From Margaritifera margaritifera (taxonomy: Eukaryota; Mollusca; Bivalvia; Unionida; Margaritiferidae), in contig JAQPZY010001498.1 of assembly GCA_029931535.1 (NCBI GenBank), forward strand, positions 2,430,001-2,494,000: a stretch of DNA of 64,000 nucleotides, in the 5' to 3' direction. This document shows positions 20,801-32,779 of the stretch, in pieces. The notes under the pieces were generated by a model. That model was not told the origin of the DNA and made no database searches. It saw only the letters and a list, made by a program, of their open reading frames with translations. The translations under genes and the position numbers were made by a program. Every line of letters begins with the position of its first letter. The first letter of the stretch is position 1.

Positions 20801-23800
20801 TTCAAATACATTTATTGATGCTTAAAATATAATCAATTTAATCAGTTTGCTTTGGATATAGACAATGACATCAGACACGAAATAAATAAACTTTTTGTGA
20901 GTATCTACATTTTCTTTTCATCGATTTGAAAGTGGACATCTTGTTGTACATAAGATAATTTAAGACTGATAACATGCAATTTATTATCGTTATTATTTCT
21001 CAAATCAAGGCAGATGCAATGATTGTAGGTGTAAACATTTTTAACTCTTACGTTACTATTTACTTAGGGGTTTCTGTAAAGTCTTGCCTCCATTTAAAAC
21101 CCTAGGAATAAACCATGATTGCCATACCTTCTACAGTCACTGATACTTTTTATATTGCTAAGTTGTAAAACTTTTCAGGATCGCCGTTCTCTCCTCTTTT
21201 TGCGCAGTATCATGACCCCCCTTAAACTCATTCTGGGAGAATTAAGTTAGGTTCGTTAAAGCTGTATTGGCTGATATGTCGGTGAGTTTCTGTATTGGGA
21301 TGTGGTCAAAGAAGAATGCAGTTTTGTTTCTGTATTTGTCATTAACCACTTGTGCAATTGATTCGAATGTAATAATGTCATACTTCAAAGAAATAATCCC
21401 AGTTTGTAGTCTTGGTTTCCTCGTTTTATCACTTCAGTTACTTCCGAAAATGTCATGACGATTGGAACACCTTAGGAAGAACACAAAGATATAGTGGACA
21501 ATTGTATGTTAGTATCTGAAAGTTAAGTGGTATTCTAAACATTTGTCCATACACCACAAATTGTACAGTGACAGTGCCAGTTTTGTTTTATACAATACCT
21601 GCTCCTGAACTCACTTTTCTCAGTTTATCATTCATGATGCCTTGTTCAATCCTGTTTGTTCTAACAGAAATACGTATCAAAAATCTTTGTATGCCCTGAA
21701 AATGTTGCAGTCATTTAACTTGAAAAGATCATTGTTGCCGTAAGATATGGCGATGTGCTTTGCATGTATTATACCTAAATTGTTTACCACTACAATGTTA
21801 GCATCATCACTTTGAGTAGATTCATATGGAGAAAAAGCATCATCTAGGTTGTTTAAGTACTGAGTCACCAAACCTTGTTCTCTCAGTCTTTCAATTATGT
21901 AGTCAAGTGTCTTTGATATGTTTTAATTTAATTCCTAATATTTTTCTCTGGCATTTTTCTAGTGTTTGTTTTGTCGTTTCTAATTTATGCTTCATCAGAT
22001 CCATTAGGATAAAATAATTTAAACAGATCGTTGATTCCTGTAAATGCTAGACTGTTAGCTATTGCTTCTCTAATAATTGTGCTGCTGTGGCCATTTATTT
22101 TGCTGGAAACAACAACACAATAAAGTCTATGCTTTTGCATACACAATTCTAGTAGAGATGGTTTGATATTTATTGTGTTGTATTTATGAAAAATATATTT
22201 CTACTGCTGCCAGTGTTTTTTTTTACATGCTGAACTATAATTAGTACGTCCTATCATTCATTTCATTCCAATTATTAAAAGATTGTTCTCTTCCCGATAG
22301 TATATGTACGAGTTTCTTTTACACTGTAAATTCTATCTTCGGAATCTTTTTTAATCTCGAACGAGTATGCAACACGTTACTTGTTTACCTCTAATCCAAC
22401 GAAAAATTTAATATTTTTGTCAGGATAGGATCTTCAATAACTGATATACAATTTGATAAAGAGTGTCCAGAATCCTGATTGTTCATTACTTAAATGACAT
22501 ATTGTTGCAAAGTATCCAATATAACTTCTAAACTGAAAAACGCGATGGAACATTGTTGAATCCGTAACTGTTAATCGATGTCTGTGGTGAAGTTTCAACT
22601 GAAAAAATATCTAACAATCCTTTTGATCTTAAAATACGTCATCTAGTTTAATAATTACGATGTTACCTTTTGGATATTCAACTACAATCTGCATACGCCT
22701 GACTCAGAACAATGTGAAAATAGTGAAACAAAATATATCCTGGGTCTAGTTTAGGTTTCTTCTCAAACTCCTTTTTGTATTTATCTATTTCCTCTTTCAA
22801 TGTTCTAATTATATCAAACAAGCCCATTTCTGTGTTCAATTCAGTCTTTTTGTTTGTTTCGGTCTTAACTGCATCAATGCTACTACTTAATGCGAGAGTG
22901 TGTTATCTTCTTCAGTTTGTAATGCATCTTTATCTGTTGTAAACTGTTTTAAAAATCATTGAAATGTTTCTCACACGTTTCAGCCTTTTGTCTATTTCGT
23001 CCATACTATCTTGCATCACACTGATATTTTTAGCTAGTTCTCTATTTGCATATTATTTTTCATCTGTTTTAGACTGTTCAACCTTAGTGTGTAATGTGTT
23101 TTAAAGTTCGGCGAATGTAATATCTTTGATCGTTTGGATCTTATCAACCAGATATGTAATAGATAAATCATTAGTTGTTTTCATTGATCTGATCGCTCTT
23201 TCATTCGCATTTATTTTGTTTTTAATGTCCTATCTGTTTTAGGTTATCTCTGTGAAATCATTGTTTTTAGTCAGCTCTGACAATGTATTAGCGTTACCTG
23301 CTATCTTGTTGTTCAGGTCAGTAATGTTATTGCAAATTCATTTATTACCCGCTTGTTCTTTTGATCGTTTTGTTGGATTTCACTATTCAAATCACTATTT
23401 AGCTGTTCTAGTTGGGATGGTAAAGTGTTCCAGTCTTCCGAAGATTTATTATTTTTCTCCATGTCACTCTCCAAAGCTTTATCTCGGTGTTTATCCTTTG
23501 CTCAGTTCGTTGTATATATTGTCGAAAGTTAGGTATTTCATCTTATTTCATCTTCTCTTTCTCTTACTGTAGCAGTCGATCATGTATTGAGTCATTGTCT
23601 GAATAATTCTTATGAACCGAAAATCTTATTTATTATGTCTTTATCAATCTATTTTTGTAGCTTTGAGACTTTGTTAGTTATCCTCCAGGGTCTTACCTAT
23701 TTGAGTACCAACTCGATTTTGCACAAATGTTTTATTAGACGCAATCAGCTTTTATACTGGATCTGCTAAACTGGCAATACGGTTATTGAGGTTTTTGTCG

Positions 23801-24070
23801 ATGTTAATTGTTTCACCTAGTCCAGCATTTTTTCTTTCATCTGTTTTTGTATCAATGATAAAAGAAAAACAAAATTAATTAGGTCCTCAAAAAGGTATTT
23901 CCACAATCGGTATATACATGTTCTACGCTATTTCCTTTAAACACAGATGTTACAGACATATTGTTACAAATATGTAACTTTAGATCTCCATCTCTGATGC
24001 TGATATTCATTCTGTTCATTTTACCCCTCGGTAATGTTTTATAATGGACATTAACACTGTATGAAACCAT
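20801..24070 (-). pseudogene. degenerate Polinton-like structural/coiled-coil genes
   Basis: Long minus-strand stretches read as protein with many stops and frameshifts. One 63-codon frame at the right (24070-23879) reads MVSYSVNVHYKTLPRGKMNR at its start. To its left are Lys/Glu/Asn-rich, coiled-coil-like pieces (about 23470-22760). A clean segment at about 21871-21677 includes ANIVVVNNLGIIHAKHIA. Another at about 21440-21260 includes TAFFFDHIPIQKLTDISANT. The continuous strand bias and position beside an ATPase suggest the structural module of the same Polinton-like element. I cannot assign individual products; a fibre or capsid-associated coiled-coil protein is possible. Confidence 0.35.
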
Positions 24071-24229
24071 TTTGAACTGGCAAAGGCTCTAGTAAACACG
24101 AATAATAACCATTAGAGTATTTTGAGTGTTATTTATTTTATTTTATTTTGGTAGACGAAAATATATATTTTGGGGTTTCAAAAAGCCAAAAACTATATCA
24201 GATTCAGTAGATATCTGCATAGTTCTGAC

Positions 24230-24812
24230 TATTGAATACTTGCAATTTTGAATTGTAATTGGTCATGTACACTGTGTAATTGTTACTCCGAGTTATATGA
24301 ACTCTTGAGTTATGTGTCAACAATTAGACATATTCATTATCGCCATTTGCAGTTATTCCCTATTTGAATTATTTCATAGGCATTTCAAAGTTTCATTCTT
24401 GTCAATGATGTTGTAAAAGATATTGTTAATGCGTTCTTAGGAACATGTTTACAATACCCAACAACAAAATCCGTTTTCTGTAATGACATAGATAGTTCAT
24501 CATTTCTGTTATCAATTAGACTGGTAGAACATATATCGTTTTTAGGGAGACCATTGATTGCAATATAGCTTCCTCTATTTGCAAATGCTGCCCTATTTAT
24601 TTGTCTAGCAAAAAAGGTTGCCTAAAGACAAGAACACTTCGTGTACTTTTCTTATCCGAAACATTTGTAAAGGAGACAATAGTGCAGCTTCGAATGATCT
24701 TCTTGCCGCAGGCAACGACGAAGGCACAGGCTGCCACCGTTAAAGTTTTCTCTCGCTTTCCTTAAGTTTCTCCAAGATCTTTTTCTCTTTTGTTTCTGCA
24801 TTCATTTGTATT
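24230..24812 (-). pseudogene. unassigned minus-strand gene remnant (Polinton-like block)
   Basis: The minus strand opens MNAETKEKKILEKLKESERK at about 24812. After a frameshift it continues through a short hydrophobic stretch (VAACAFVVACGKK), then SFTNVSDKKSTRS. A cleaner piece, INRAAFANRGSYIAINGLPK, then reads through TDFVVGYCKHVPKNALTIS and ends in stops near 24320. The same strand and adjacency tie it to the 20.3-24.1 kb block. No family is recognised. Confidence 0.35.
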
Positions 24813-24994
24813 CCTGATTGCGTTTTGATATGCGATTCACTTGCTTGTTATTGAGTTTCAATTAGCAACAGCACTGAGTTTATACCTCTTTATTTACCTT
24901 TTTTACACTGTATTTTATATGTGGCAGTGAACTTCTCTTTATATATAACATCATTGCATGTATTTTATTTTCAGCTGATAGATATAGAACAGAC

Positions 24995-25345
24995 GTGTTA
25001 TGGTCATCCTGTACAGCTAATCAAATGCATTCCTCTGTTAATGTTATGTTCCATTCGTGTGCTAAGGGTGTTGAAATCAGAGCCATTAACATGCTTTTGC
25101 TAGACTGTGTCCAGAAAGAACAAGAACAAACTGCAGACCTCGTGAATTCGGTGACGTTACTAAAAGTAAACGATAATTCTGGATCGGTTCGAGTACCGTC
25201 TTCTGAAAATGCTTCCTGTATATTGTGCGAGAAAAACGGACAGTGTGCCATCTAATGCCGCAAATATCGCGCACAAGTGTCGTGCTGTTATTGTGGATTT
25301 CAAGGTCATATCCAACGAGACAAAACCAAACTAGGCCAACATAAG
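24995..25345 (+). pseudogene. Gypsy copy 1 Gag C-terminus with CCHC-type knuckle
   Basis: The frame at 24995-25255 ends with a Cys-rich ASCILCEKNGQCAI. Just downstream the reading CCYCGFQGHIQRDK (about 25283-25325) has the spacing of a retroviral-type zinc knuckle, C-x2-C-x4-H-x4-C, but the last Cys is replaced by Lys. Gag coats the element RNA inside the particle. A pyrimidine-rich stretch ending in ttttcag precedes 24974, a chance acceptor-like sequence. The upstream part of Gag and any 5' LTR are not recognisable. Confidence 0.5.
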
Positions 25346-25689
25346 GGAAACGTCAACAGTGCAGAAGTCTGGGGGCGTCTACTAAACTAGGACTAATTAG
25401 TCGCATTGTTGAAGACAGAGATACTCACTGCACATAGCGACTGTGTATGTAAATTTGACTCACATTGTACATATGTATCACAAATTGTAGATTCTAACCC
25501 CTGCATGACCAAACTTGCTATGCCATCACCAATGTTAAGCAACTATGTTTCAATTTAAATTGGTTCATTTTACACCAAACACATGATATATAATGAAAAT
25601 AATAAGTGTGTAATACCCGTGACATTTTTACAAAATGTCGCACAGTTTCTAATGAGTTTACCTTCTCCGAGTCAGATAAGCAATTTGTC

Positions 25690-25890
25690 TTCACAGCTAA
25701 CAACGAAAGGGTACAGATCACGGGTGATGTGCATTTAAAAACTGCTCTGGGTTGAGATTAAATAGATACAAAGTTTTACAGTGCAACAAACTCGCAGCCT
25801 TCAATTAATTTGGGATTAGCTTTCCTAAATCAGAAAGGTGACATACTCAATTTCAGTAAGAAGACATTATCACTAGACCCAGTACGCCAA
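25690..25890 (+). pseudogene. Gypsy copy 1 protease-like region
   Basis: The plus strand reads FTANNERVQITGDVHLKTAL, then after a stop SINLGLAFLNQKGDILNFSK. This matches the second half of retropepsin-type proteases in Gypsy elements (a 'G.v.l.v.l' strand, then I-x-L-G-x-x-F-L). The active-site D-T/S-G segment upstream is not recognisable. The same region starts copy 2 at 48204. Confidence 0.45.
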
Positions 25891-26136
25891 CGTTCTGCTA
25901 AAAAAAACATGACGATTCCCTCACAGTACCAAGTGATAACGGCGGATAGAGTAAGTCATCACTTCCAAATAGTGTAATTGGTTTGATATCTTTCTCCTCA
26001 GCTCTTGCATCCAACGGGGTATTACAAGTAAAGGTCAAGAATAAAGTAGAAAATAACGGAGTTTTACATGTAATCAATAACCTGACTGACTCTAACACAG
26101 AAATACAAAGGTTAAAACATAGGAAAGTTTTTATGT

Positions 26137-26463
26137 TTGTCTGCAAAAGACAGAGTTTACTCATTAGAAAGGGAGGTAGTGAAACATGACAATCACACTT
26201 CAAATCCAATTGGTGAGCCTTCCACAAAACTGTCAGATGGCATTAAAACCAAAAAAGGAAAGTTAAATGCTGACCAGATAAACGAGTTGACAAAACTGTT
26301 AGATGAAATCCGAGATGTATTTGTAGGAAAAGATGGTAAACTGGGATGTTGTGATATTTTGAAACACAGAATACAAATTGACCCAAATAAAAACCAATTC
26401 GGCAGAGAGCTAATGTCCACATAACAAAAGTAGGCATTAGAGGGTATGGTATATCTTACGCCA
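26137..26463 (+). pseudogene. Gypsy copy 1 RT, N-terminal part
   Basis: The frame reads ADQINELTKLLDEIRDVFVG, then LGCCDILKHRIQIDPNKNQF. This is the pre-RT segment of Gypsy polyproteins ('L..f.dvFa....lG.td...H.I.t....Pirq'). It breaks at about 26463, where the sequence departs from copy 2 because of the 5 kb insertion, and resumes at about 31531. Confidence 0.65.
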
Positions 26464-26899
26464 TTGGGTCAAGGTAAAACAAAATTGCAATAAAAATTAT
26501 TTTTGTGCAATGCATTTCTACAAGGTACAAAAAACATCATACTAAAAGTATAGAAAAAAATATTTGGTAGAAGTATGGACAATTTATATTATAATGTTAT
26601 GTACCTTTTGTACGTATATACATAGCAGTCAGTAGCAGCAATCTGTACAATGAGTCACTGATACATTGATTTCAAGCTAATATTAACTTTAAAACTTCAT
26701 TGGCTTTAAGTTTAGTTCTTTCATGAAATGCTTAAAACAAAAATAACAAGGATAATAATTTGTATATGTTTAATACATTTTACGATAAAAAGAAATACAT
26801 TGTCAGAGATCTTAATTTTCAAACTTATCATCCAATGTTTGTAATAGTTTGAATTAGGCTGTAATAGCACATAAAAATTACTTAACATCAATATAATGC

Positions 26900-29800
26900 T
26901 TACTCTGTTAGGGCAAGATAATAGAAAATATCATTTACTTGAAACAGTGACCTCAACTGGACAAATGTTGAGGTTTTCTTTACCTTCTCACAGAAACGTT
27001 TATAACGAAGTCCATGTAAGGTATCAGTTGATTTACACCTGTAAACAACAACCAAGGCTTTGTCTCCAGCCAAAACCACATCATCAGCAGCAGAGTTGGA
27101 GTTGTTAAAGACCTCTGCATACTCTTCAAGCTGCCTGCTCTTCATGAGTTCAACATATTTTCCAATACCATGCAGTTGGGAGGTTTTATCACAACCGAGC
27201 AGAACATGAATGAAGCGAAGATTTTTGCAGGTTACCATTCCTAAGGAAGTTTTGGTGCTTTTGATGTTCCAGCTGCTGACTTTTCTAGAGGTACGGTTGG
27301 GTTCTGGTTGAAATACTATTTCTCTGCTTTCCATGCTGGCATGATAACAAAGGAGCACAAGTATGTCAGTGTCATCAGCTATAACTATTATATCTCTTTC
27401 AGTGGCTGCAGCAACTGCAGTCTGCACAAAAAGAACATCTCCAGGTGCATGTATGGTGTCACATCCAGTTGTTTAAGACATTCTCCCAGCATGAATATGA
27501 AACGTTGTTTGTTCTCTTTGTTTGTCAAGAACACATTCTTGTTTACAGTGAGCACCATTCTTGCATCACACTGAATCAAAACAGGTGTGCCTGTTGTTGC
27601 TGATCTTCTAATATGTGTCACATCTTTCACTGATGCAACCTCTTTGTAACCGTCAAACACCACTGAACATCTCCCATACTTTCTTGTCACGTAGTGCACA
27701 TACAAATTGCATATGTCTTGAAATATCGAGTCCTTATTCCAAGGCAAACGATGAAGTAAAGCTCCCCATCTAAAACATACAATGGAAGACAAATGGAAGA
27801 TGTTGTATTTTGACTGTTTTCTACTTCCTTCCACAATGCATCAGCAAGTACTGCCTTGTTTGACTGCCTCAACACATCTGATGTCTCAAACAAGGTGACG
27901 GGATAGCTGCAAAGTTTATGCTTAAATAGTTCTTCTATGTCTGTCTGTTCGTTTCTGCCAACTAATGCCAATCTCTGAAAGAGAAGTTCAGCGTCAATGT
28001 GGATGGCTTCTTGATCAACTTTAACTGTGATCTTGCTACTTGAGTGATTGCCTGTTGACTCTTCTTGAAGGAATATTTGTAGATGTCCTGGCCTTTCATA
28101 GATTCTATTATCAACTGTCCAACGGCTGCTGCAGTGTCCACGTTGACCGATTCCTGTGCCACCACAACTGAGGCTATACTGCGGAGAGACAGATCTTCAC
28201 AACTGAATGGGTTTCTTGCCTTTAAGACCTGTACCAGTTTTTCAGTGTCTTCGCATTCTCAATCCTTCCTTGCATCAGATGTTTCCTTGTGTTGATCACT
28301 GGTTTGGAAGATTGATCCTGCACTTTCTTGCATGGCATGGTTGGTTTCTGTGCAAGCTGGCATTGAATTGACCCAGACAAGCCTCTAGTGGTCTTAATGC
28401 TACACATCAGCACTTGCTCAGTTGTGAGGTCACTGGAAAGGCCTCCTCAGAATTTCTCACTACATCGTACAGCATGGTGTCCTTTCATAAAGGCTTCATA
28501 CACACTTGGATGATTTGTTTCAAGATTTGTCATTTCTTGAAGATAGACATGAACAGTCTTTCCCTGCTGCAGCACAATAAGGGAGCATCGGCCTCGTGGA
28601 AGACAAGTGGAGATTCCAGTTAGCAATTCTTTCTCCTCTTAGGAAACTCTTTAGAATGTCAATCATGTCCATGTGCTGCATCCATAATAGGCTTGTTCTG
28701 CTGCATTTGATCTGTTCTTTTGTACTCCCAAACGAGCTTGATATAGCTAGGATTGTTTCCACATCTTCTTCACTCATATCACTGCCTTGTACTACACTTG
28801 CATATATTTTCTTGGCTTCCGACATCAAAGCGTTGATTTCCCCTTCTCCAGATACAAACTAAGTGTCATATTCTGTCCCTATTTCCTCATTAAAGGATTC
28901 GCAAGTCTCCCTGTCAGACAATTCTATAAACTTACAAGGTCTTGGCAACTGGAAAGTTGATTCCAAAACAAGAATACTCAAGGCAGCATCCGCAAGAAAG
29001 TGACCCCTACTAGCTCTTGCAATGGCTTTTCCAGTCAACATGTGTGTAACTGCATTGCTGCCATATACAATTTAAAGTATCTCTCGAAGAGTAGAGCCAT
29101 CCATCAGGTGTTCAATACAGCCTAGAAAGCTCATTTCACTGTGAAGTCCACCAAGCTGTAGCACGATTGACTTCAAGGGTCTGCCAGCTGCCATGTGGTT
29201 CTTTGCTTATGATAGGATGAGCATTCCACCACATCGGCTGGTTAAAGGTTATCAATGGTGTCACATTATTCTTTCTGGCTTGATTTGTCAAGAAGATTAG
29301 TGTAGAATAGATACATGACATATCACTTAGGTCCAAGTCAATCATTGGTAGGAATGTGATTGATGCTTTCCCAACACGATTCTCTTGATGAATCTTTTGG
29401 ATAAAGCCAGACCAACAGGGGCGTGGCCATTCTAGGATGGGTGAGATCTTCCACAGTATATATGTAGGTGTTGCCTTGCAAAGCTCTGATTGGAGTTTTG
29501 TTGCATTATGGTCAGCAAAAACGACAATATCATGTGCCTTTGGAAAGGTATACTGGTGTACATCTACTGTTCCAGCTGCAATAATATCATCTGATGAAAC
29601 ATCACACCTTGGAACAGCTCTCGATACAAACTGACCCGGATTCGTTGCAGCTATCATTCTCATACCATGAAATGTTTCATGGACATCCAGAGTCCTTACA
29701 TTATGATCCACATTGTCACCAAGGTATTGAATAAACTGTTATTCTGTTTTGACAGGTGCCTCTACTTGTGTTGCTGCTGCTCTCTTTTCAAAATTCTTAA

Positions 29801-30960
29801 CTTCACCATGTGAGCTGCAAAAACCATGCTGGTGCAGAGAATCTATGAGGAATCTTTAAGCGAAATGGTGATGAAGTTGCACAGCTAAGCCAATTTGTAG
29901 AGGTGCAATGATAACATGCGGTCTAGCTGCTTGGACAATAGCGTGGCCAAGTGATACTTTTTTCTGTCTGACGTCTTTCCAACAACAATGTTATCCAAGA
30001 AACACTTTATGCTGCTGGGCAAGAAATTCATTAAAGAATCAGTAGCAAAATCTGCTTTACATGGATAATGATCAGATATTTCAAGGGATTTTATGTCATT
30101 CTTGATCAATCTTGCTGCTGTTCTAATAATTCTCAGTTGTTCTGCTTCTTCATCTCCATTTTTTGGCTGATTGTAGTATTCTTGTAGTATGGTTGAAGCT
30201 GAATGTTACTACATTTTCCTTTCCTTTAAGATTTGCGAATATTACATTTTCGCCAAAGTGTTCTTCCAGCTTTTGTTTCATATACTGATCAGCATATGGT
30301 TCTTGGTCTGACCCAACTTTCTTCAGATAATCATTAATTTTGTCTCTCAGATCTATCACGATTATTTGTGCATCATCATTTTCTTTAAGGTATTGAGTCA
30401 CTCTAGAAAATGCTTCTGCTTTTTGTTCATCCTGTGGGCGATTTTTCTTGACCTTCTTATCTGTTTTTGTTGCAAATATCTTTGGTATGCCCCTTCCTGT
30501 TCTAAAATTGATGCTGCATTGATTATGATATACAGCATCTGAAGCATGCAGATCATTTGTGAAAGCAAGTCTTCCACTTTCTGTTTCACTCCATTCATCA
30601 TTGCGCTGTTTGCAAATATCATCTATTGTATCTTGAAATGTATCTGTTCTGACAAGTATTACATCATAAGATCTCTTTTTATCATCAAATGTTGATGGTT
30701 GACCACAAAAGAGACAATGTTTGCCAAAATCAAACTTTCCAAGTTCTGATCGTAGCCTTTTTCGAGATGTGGTCGGAATTGGATCTCGGTTAGCACTTGA
30801 AATATAGTTTTGGTTGACCCAGGTACGTCTACATTCAACATGGACATGCTGACCTTCACTGACCCTAATGTCACTGCCTCTCTCTTCACTTGCTTTATTA
30901 ATTCCTTGACAGCCCTTTTCTCTGAGTTTAACAGAGGCTTTTGTACTTAGTGGTTATTCA
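26900..30960 (-). pseudogene. large uncharacterised element-encoded protein with FEN/PIN-like C-terminus
   Basis: Read from right to left. A Cys/His-rich N-terminal region contains CLFCGQPSTFDDKKR (about 30700). Then come VTQYLKENDDAQIIVIDLRD, SLEISDHYPCKADFATDSLM, DHNVRTLDVHETFHGMRMIA, FLPMIDLDLSDMSCIYSTLI and TFNQPMWWNAHPI. Further left are LTGKAIARASRGHFLADAAL, LHLSSTRPMLPYCAAAGKD, ESMKGQDIYKYSFKKSQQAI and VTRKYGRCSVVFDGYKEVAS. The C-terminus has VIADDTDILVLLCYHASMES and LGCDKTSQLHGIGKYVEL. The ADDTDIL and LGCDKTS motifs resemble the acidic metal-binding strands of FEN1/XPG/PIN-type nucleases. Proteins with this whole order are, from memory, abundant but unnamed in mollusc, coral and sea-urchin gene sets. 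About eight frameshifts or stops are present, but long stretches (191, 175 and 148 codons) remain open, suggesting a fairly young copy. Role in transposition is inferred only from context. Confidence 0.7.
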
Positions 30961-31014
30961 CATATTATGCCAATGGATTCTTCCATGGATCAAAGTACCA
31001 CTACCCTGAAAAAA

Positions 31015-31455
31015 ATATTTCCCATGTGTAACCTATATGTAATGTACAGGTTCATATGGAGAATGGTGTACTGGTAAACTGTGTTGTGTTGAATGGATAG
31101 CACTCGGTTCTTTTAGATGATGATGGTTTATTTTCCTTAAAACTGAATACATGGGGGAAGTGACTGACATTACATGCTCACAGTCTCTGCTCCGAAAAAT
31201 TGTTACATTTTAGAAACTTTTACAGAGATTACCGGACTCAGGGACGGCATGCTATACCCACAAAAACACTAGATCAATCTTATTCTTTGATTCTGAACAT
31301 TAAACATATTAAACTTCATATAATAACATATATTTCACAGGTACTTATGAACATAACAACCAGGTGAGTAGTATTAACATTAAATTGTGCCCTAATTGAA
31401 GCAAAACATTGGTGGAGAACAGTTTTCCTATACGTTTAGTATGTTAATTTGGGGA
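31015..31455. other. 5' non-coding part of the 5 kb element
   Basis: Between the start of the large minus-strand gene and its right terminal repeat I see no coding motif. It presumably holds the element's promoter. Confidence 0.4.
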
Positions 31456-31530
31456 CCTTACCGAAACACATTCTGAAACAATCATTTTTATTGCAAATGT
31501 TTTGACCTTTCAGAAGATTATTCCTGGACT

Positions 31531-32250
31531 GATTGTATTATACAATAACCTACCAATGTTTGCTAGTTCCTAAGAAAAACATTGACGGCTATCCTTTTGA
31601 AATTTCAATAGCTATATTGAACATGATACCCAAGACAGATAACGCAACTGAGCGTTTAGAGAGTGCTCAACCAGAATTCTTCTCTACTCATGGTCTCCAG
31701 AGGGGTTTCTATCAGGTTGAGGTTGAACCGCAATCTCGATAATATATAGCCTGGCGCTGTTATTTAGAACTCTGAATTTCGATGTCTTCCCATGGGATTA
31801 CATAACAGTCCATCAATGCTCCAGCACCTTATGGAAGCCGGTTTACGTAAGCTCAGTTGGATGTTTTGTATAGTGTTTATGAATAACATCACTGTGTTCA
31901 GTAGAACATTTGAACAGCATATCTCCCGTCTTATACACGTATTAGACTGAGGAAAGCAGGACTAAAGTTACATCCACTGAAGTGTAATTTTACTGAGAGA
32001 AAGAGCCATTATTTAGGACACGTTGTTAATGTTGGCAGTATCGCACTCGATCAAGAAAAAGTGGACGCAGTGAAGAATCATCTCGGTATGTTACAGAAAG
32101 TTCATACGAACTATTCTAAAATTGCTGCACCGTTCTATGCATTAACCAAGAAAAATCTTGATTTTTGTATGCACCCATGACTGTGAGTCAGGTTTCAGTT
32201 TATTAAGCAGATACTTGTTCCTCCCCAAATACTTGGATGTCTTCGGATAG
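31531..32250 (+). pseudogene. Gypsy copy 1 RT, main part
   Basis: Resumes with a 'W-Q-C-F-L-V-P-K-K-N-D-G-Y' type block (LVPKKNIDGYPFEI). It passes through GLQRGFYQVEVEPQSR (motif A region, where the usual D-L-x-x-G-Y/F-x-Q is partly kept) and QHLMEAGLRKLSWMF. The active-site box normally Y-x-D-D reads FMNNITVFS (about 31877-31903), losing both aspartates. It then continues with LKLHPLKC-type and VDAVKNHLGMLQKVHTN segments. Copy 2 has the same altered box (FMNYVTVFS). Stops are frequent. Confidence 0.65.
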
Positions 32251-32640
32251 ACCAACCATTAACATTTGTACACTGACTCAAGATCCTTCAGTTTAGTGAC
32301 GATACTTTGCCAGGAACCAGATGGTGTAAAGCGAGTCAGTTCTTTTGTGGGGATATCTCTAACACCAACTGAACACTCTTTTAGCATCACAGAGAAGGAA
32401 TGTCCAGCATTAGTATTCGAGGTCAAACAGTTCGAGTTTTACGTGGTTCTAAGACATTTACGACATATGGGGATGATGCTGTGCTCAAGTGGTTATTTGA
32501 CATGAAATAAACTTTTTCGGAAATTCGCTCGATTGCTAGCAATGCTTCAATCATAACAGTATAATATAGTGTACATATCAGGAGATAGGCACAACAATAC
32601 TAACGCTGTTGGTCGCTTGAAATGTGGCCAAATATTTCAT
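32251..32640 (+). pseudogene. Gypsy copy 1 RNase H
   Basis: TDSRSFSLVTILCQEPDGVK corresponds to the first Asp strand of Gypsy RNase H ('vytDAS..glGavL.Q'). It is followed by TPTEHSFSITEKECPALVFE (the Y-S-x-x-E-K-E-x-L-A-I/V-V helix) and, after a frameshift, AVLKWLFDMK and YISGDRHNN-type segments. RNase H removes the RNA template during reverse transcription. It is broken by at least two frameshifts. Confidence 0.65.
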
Positions 32641-32779
32641 AGTATATATGAAGCAGAAGTAGATTTAACGGCATCCTGTCTGTAGGTGCAGTTGAGAAGA
32701 ATGAAAAGATGCAAACATATTCAAATGTAAATGTTTTGACAAATTTCATGTAAAAAGCTTAGAGTGAAATTGTAGCAAA

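Larger units (their letters stand above)
26464..31530 (-). mobile_element. ~5 kb DNA element inserted in Gypsy copy 1
   Basis: Copy 2 reads continuously through this site (cttacgccagggtattatac at about 48887-48906). In copy 1 the matching halves are separated (cttacgcca at 26455-26463; gtattatac from about 31533). Near both inner edges lie inverted sequences: AAGGTAAAACAAAATTGCAA continuing TAAAAATTATT at 26471-26501, and the complement of AAGGTCAAAACATTTGCAAT continuing AAAAATGATT at about 31482-31511. These look like terminal inverted repeats. The exact ends are uncertain by ~20 bp and no target duplication is clear. One large minus-strand gene fills the element. Confidence 0.7.

Noticed and set aside
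24700..24740. CpG-containing stretch that looked like a promoter
   Set aside because: It reads as part of a minus-strand coding remnant of the Polinton-like block, and no splice donor or start context supports a promoter.
25898..26227. Minus-strand frames opposite the Gypsy protease-RT region
   Set aside because: Shadows of the plus-strand Gypsy sequence; the same shadows appear at 48449-48857.
27308..28862. Plus-strand frames within 27.3-28.9 kb
   Set aside because: They are antisense to the large minus-strand element gene, which carries the recognisable motifs.
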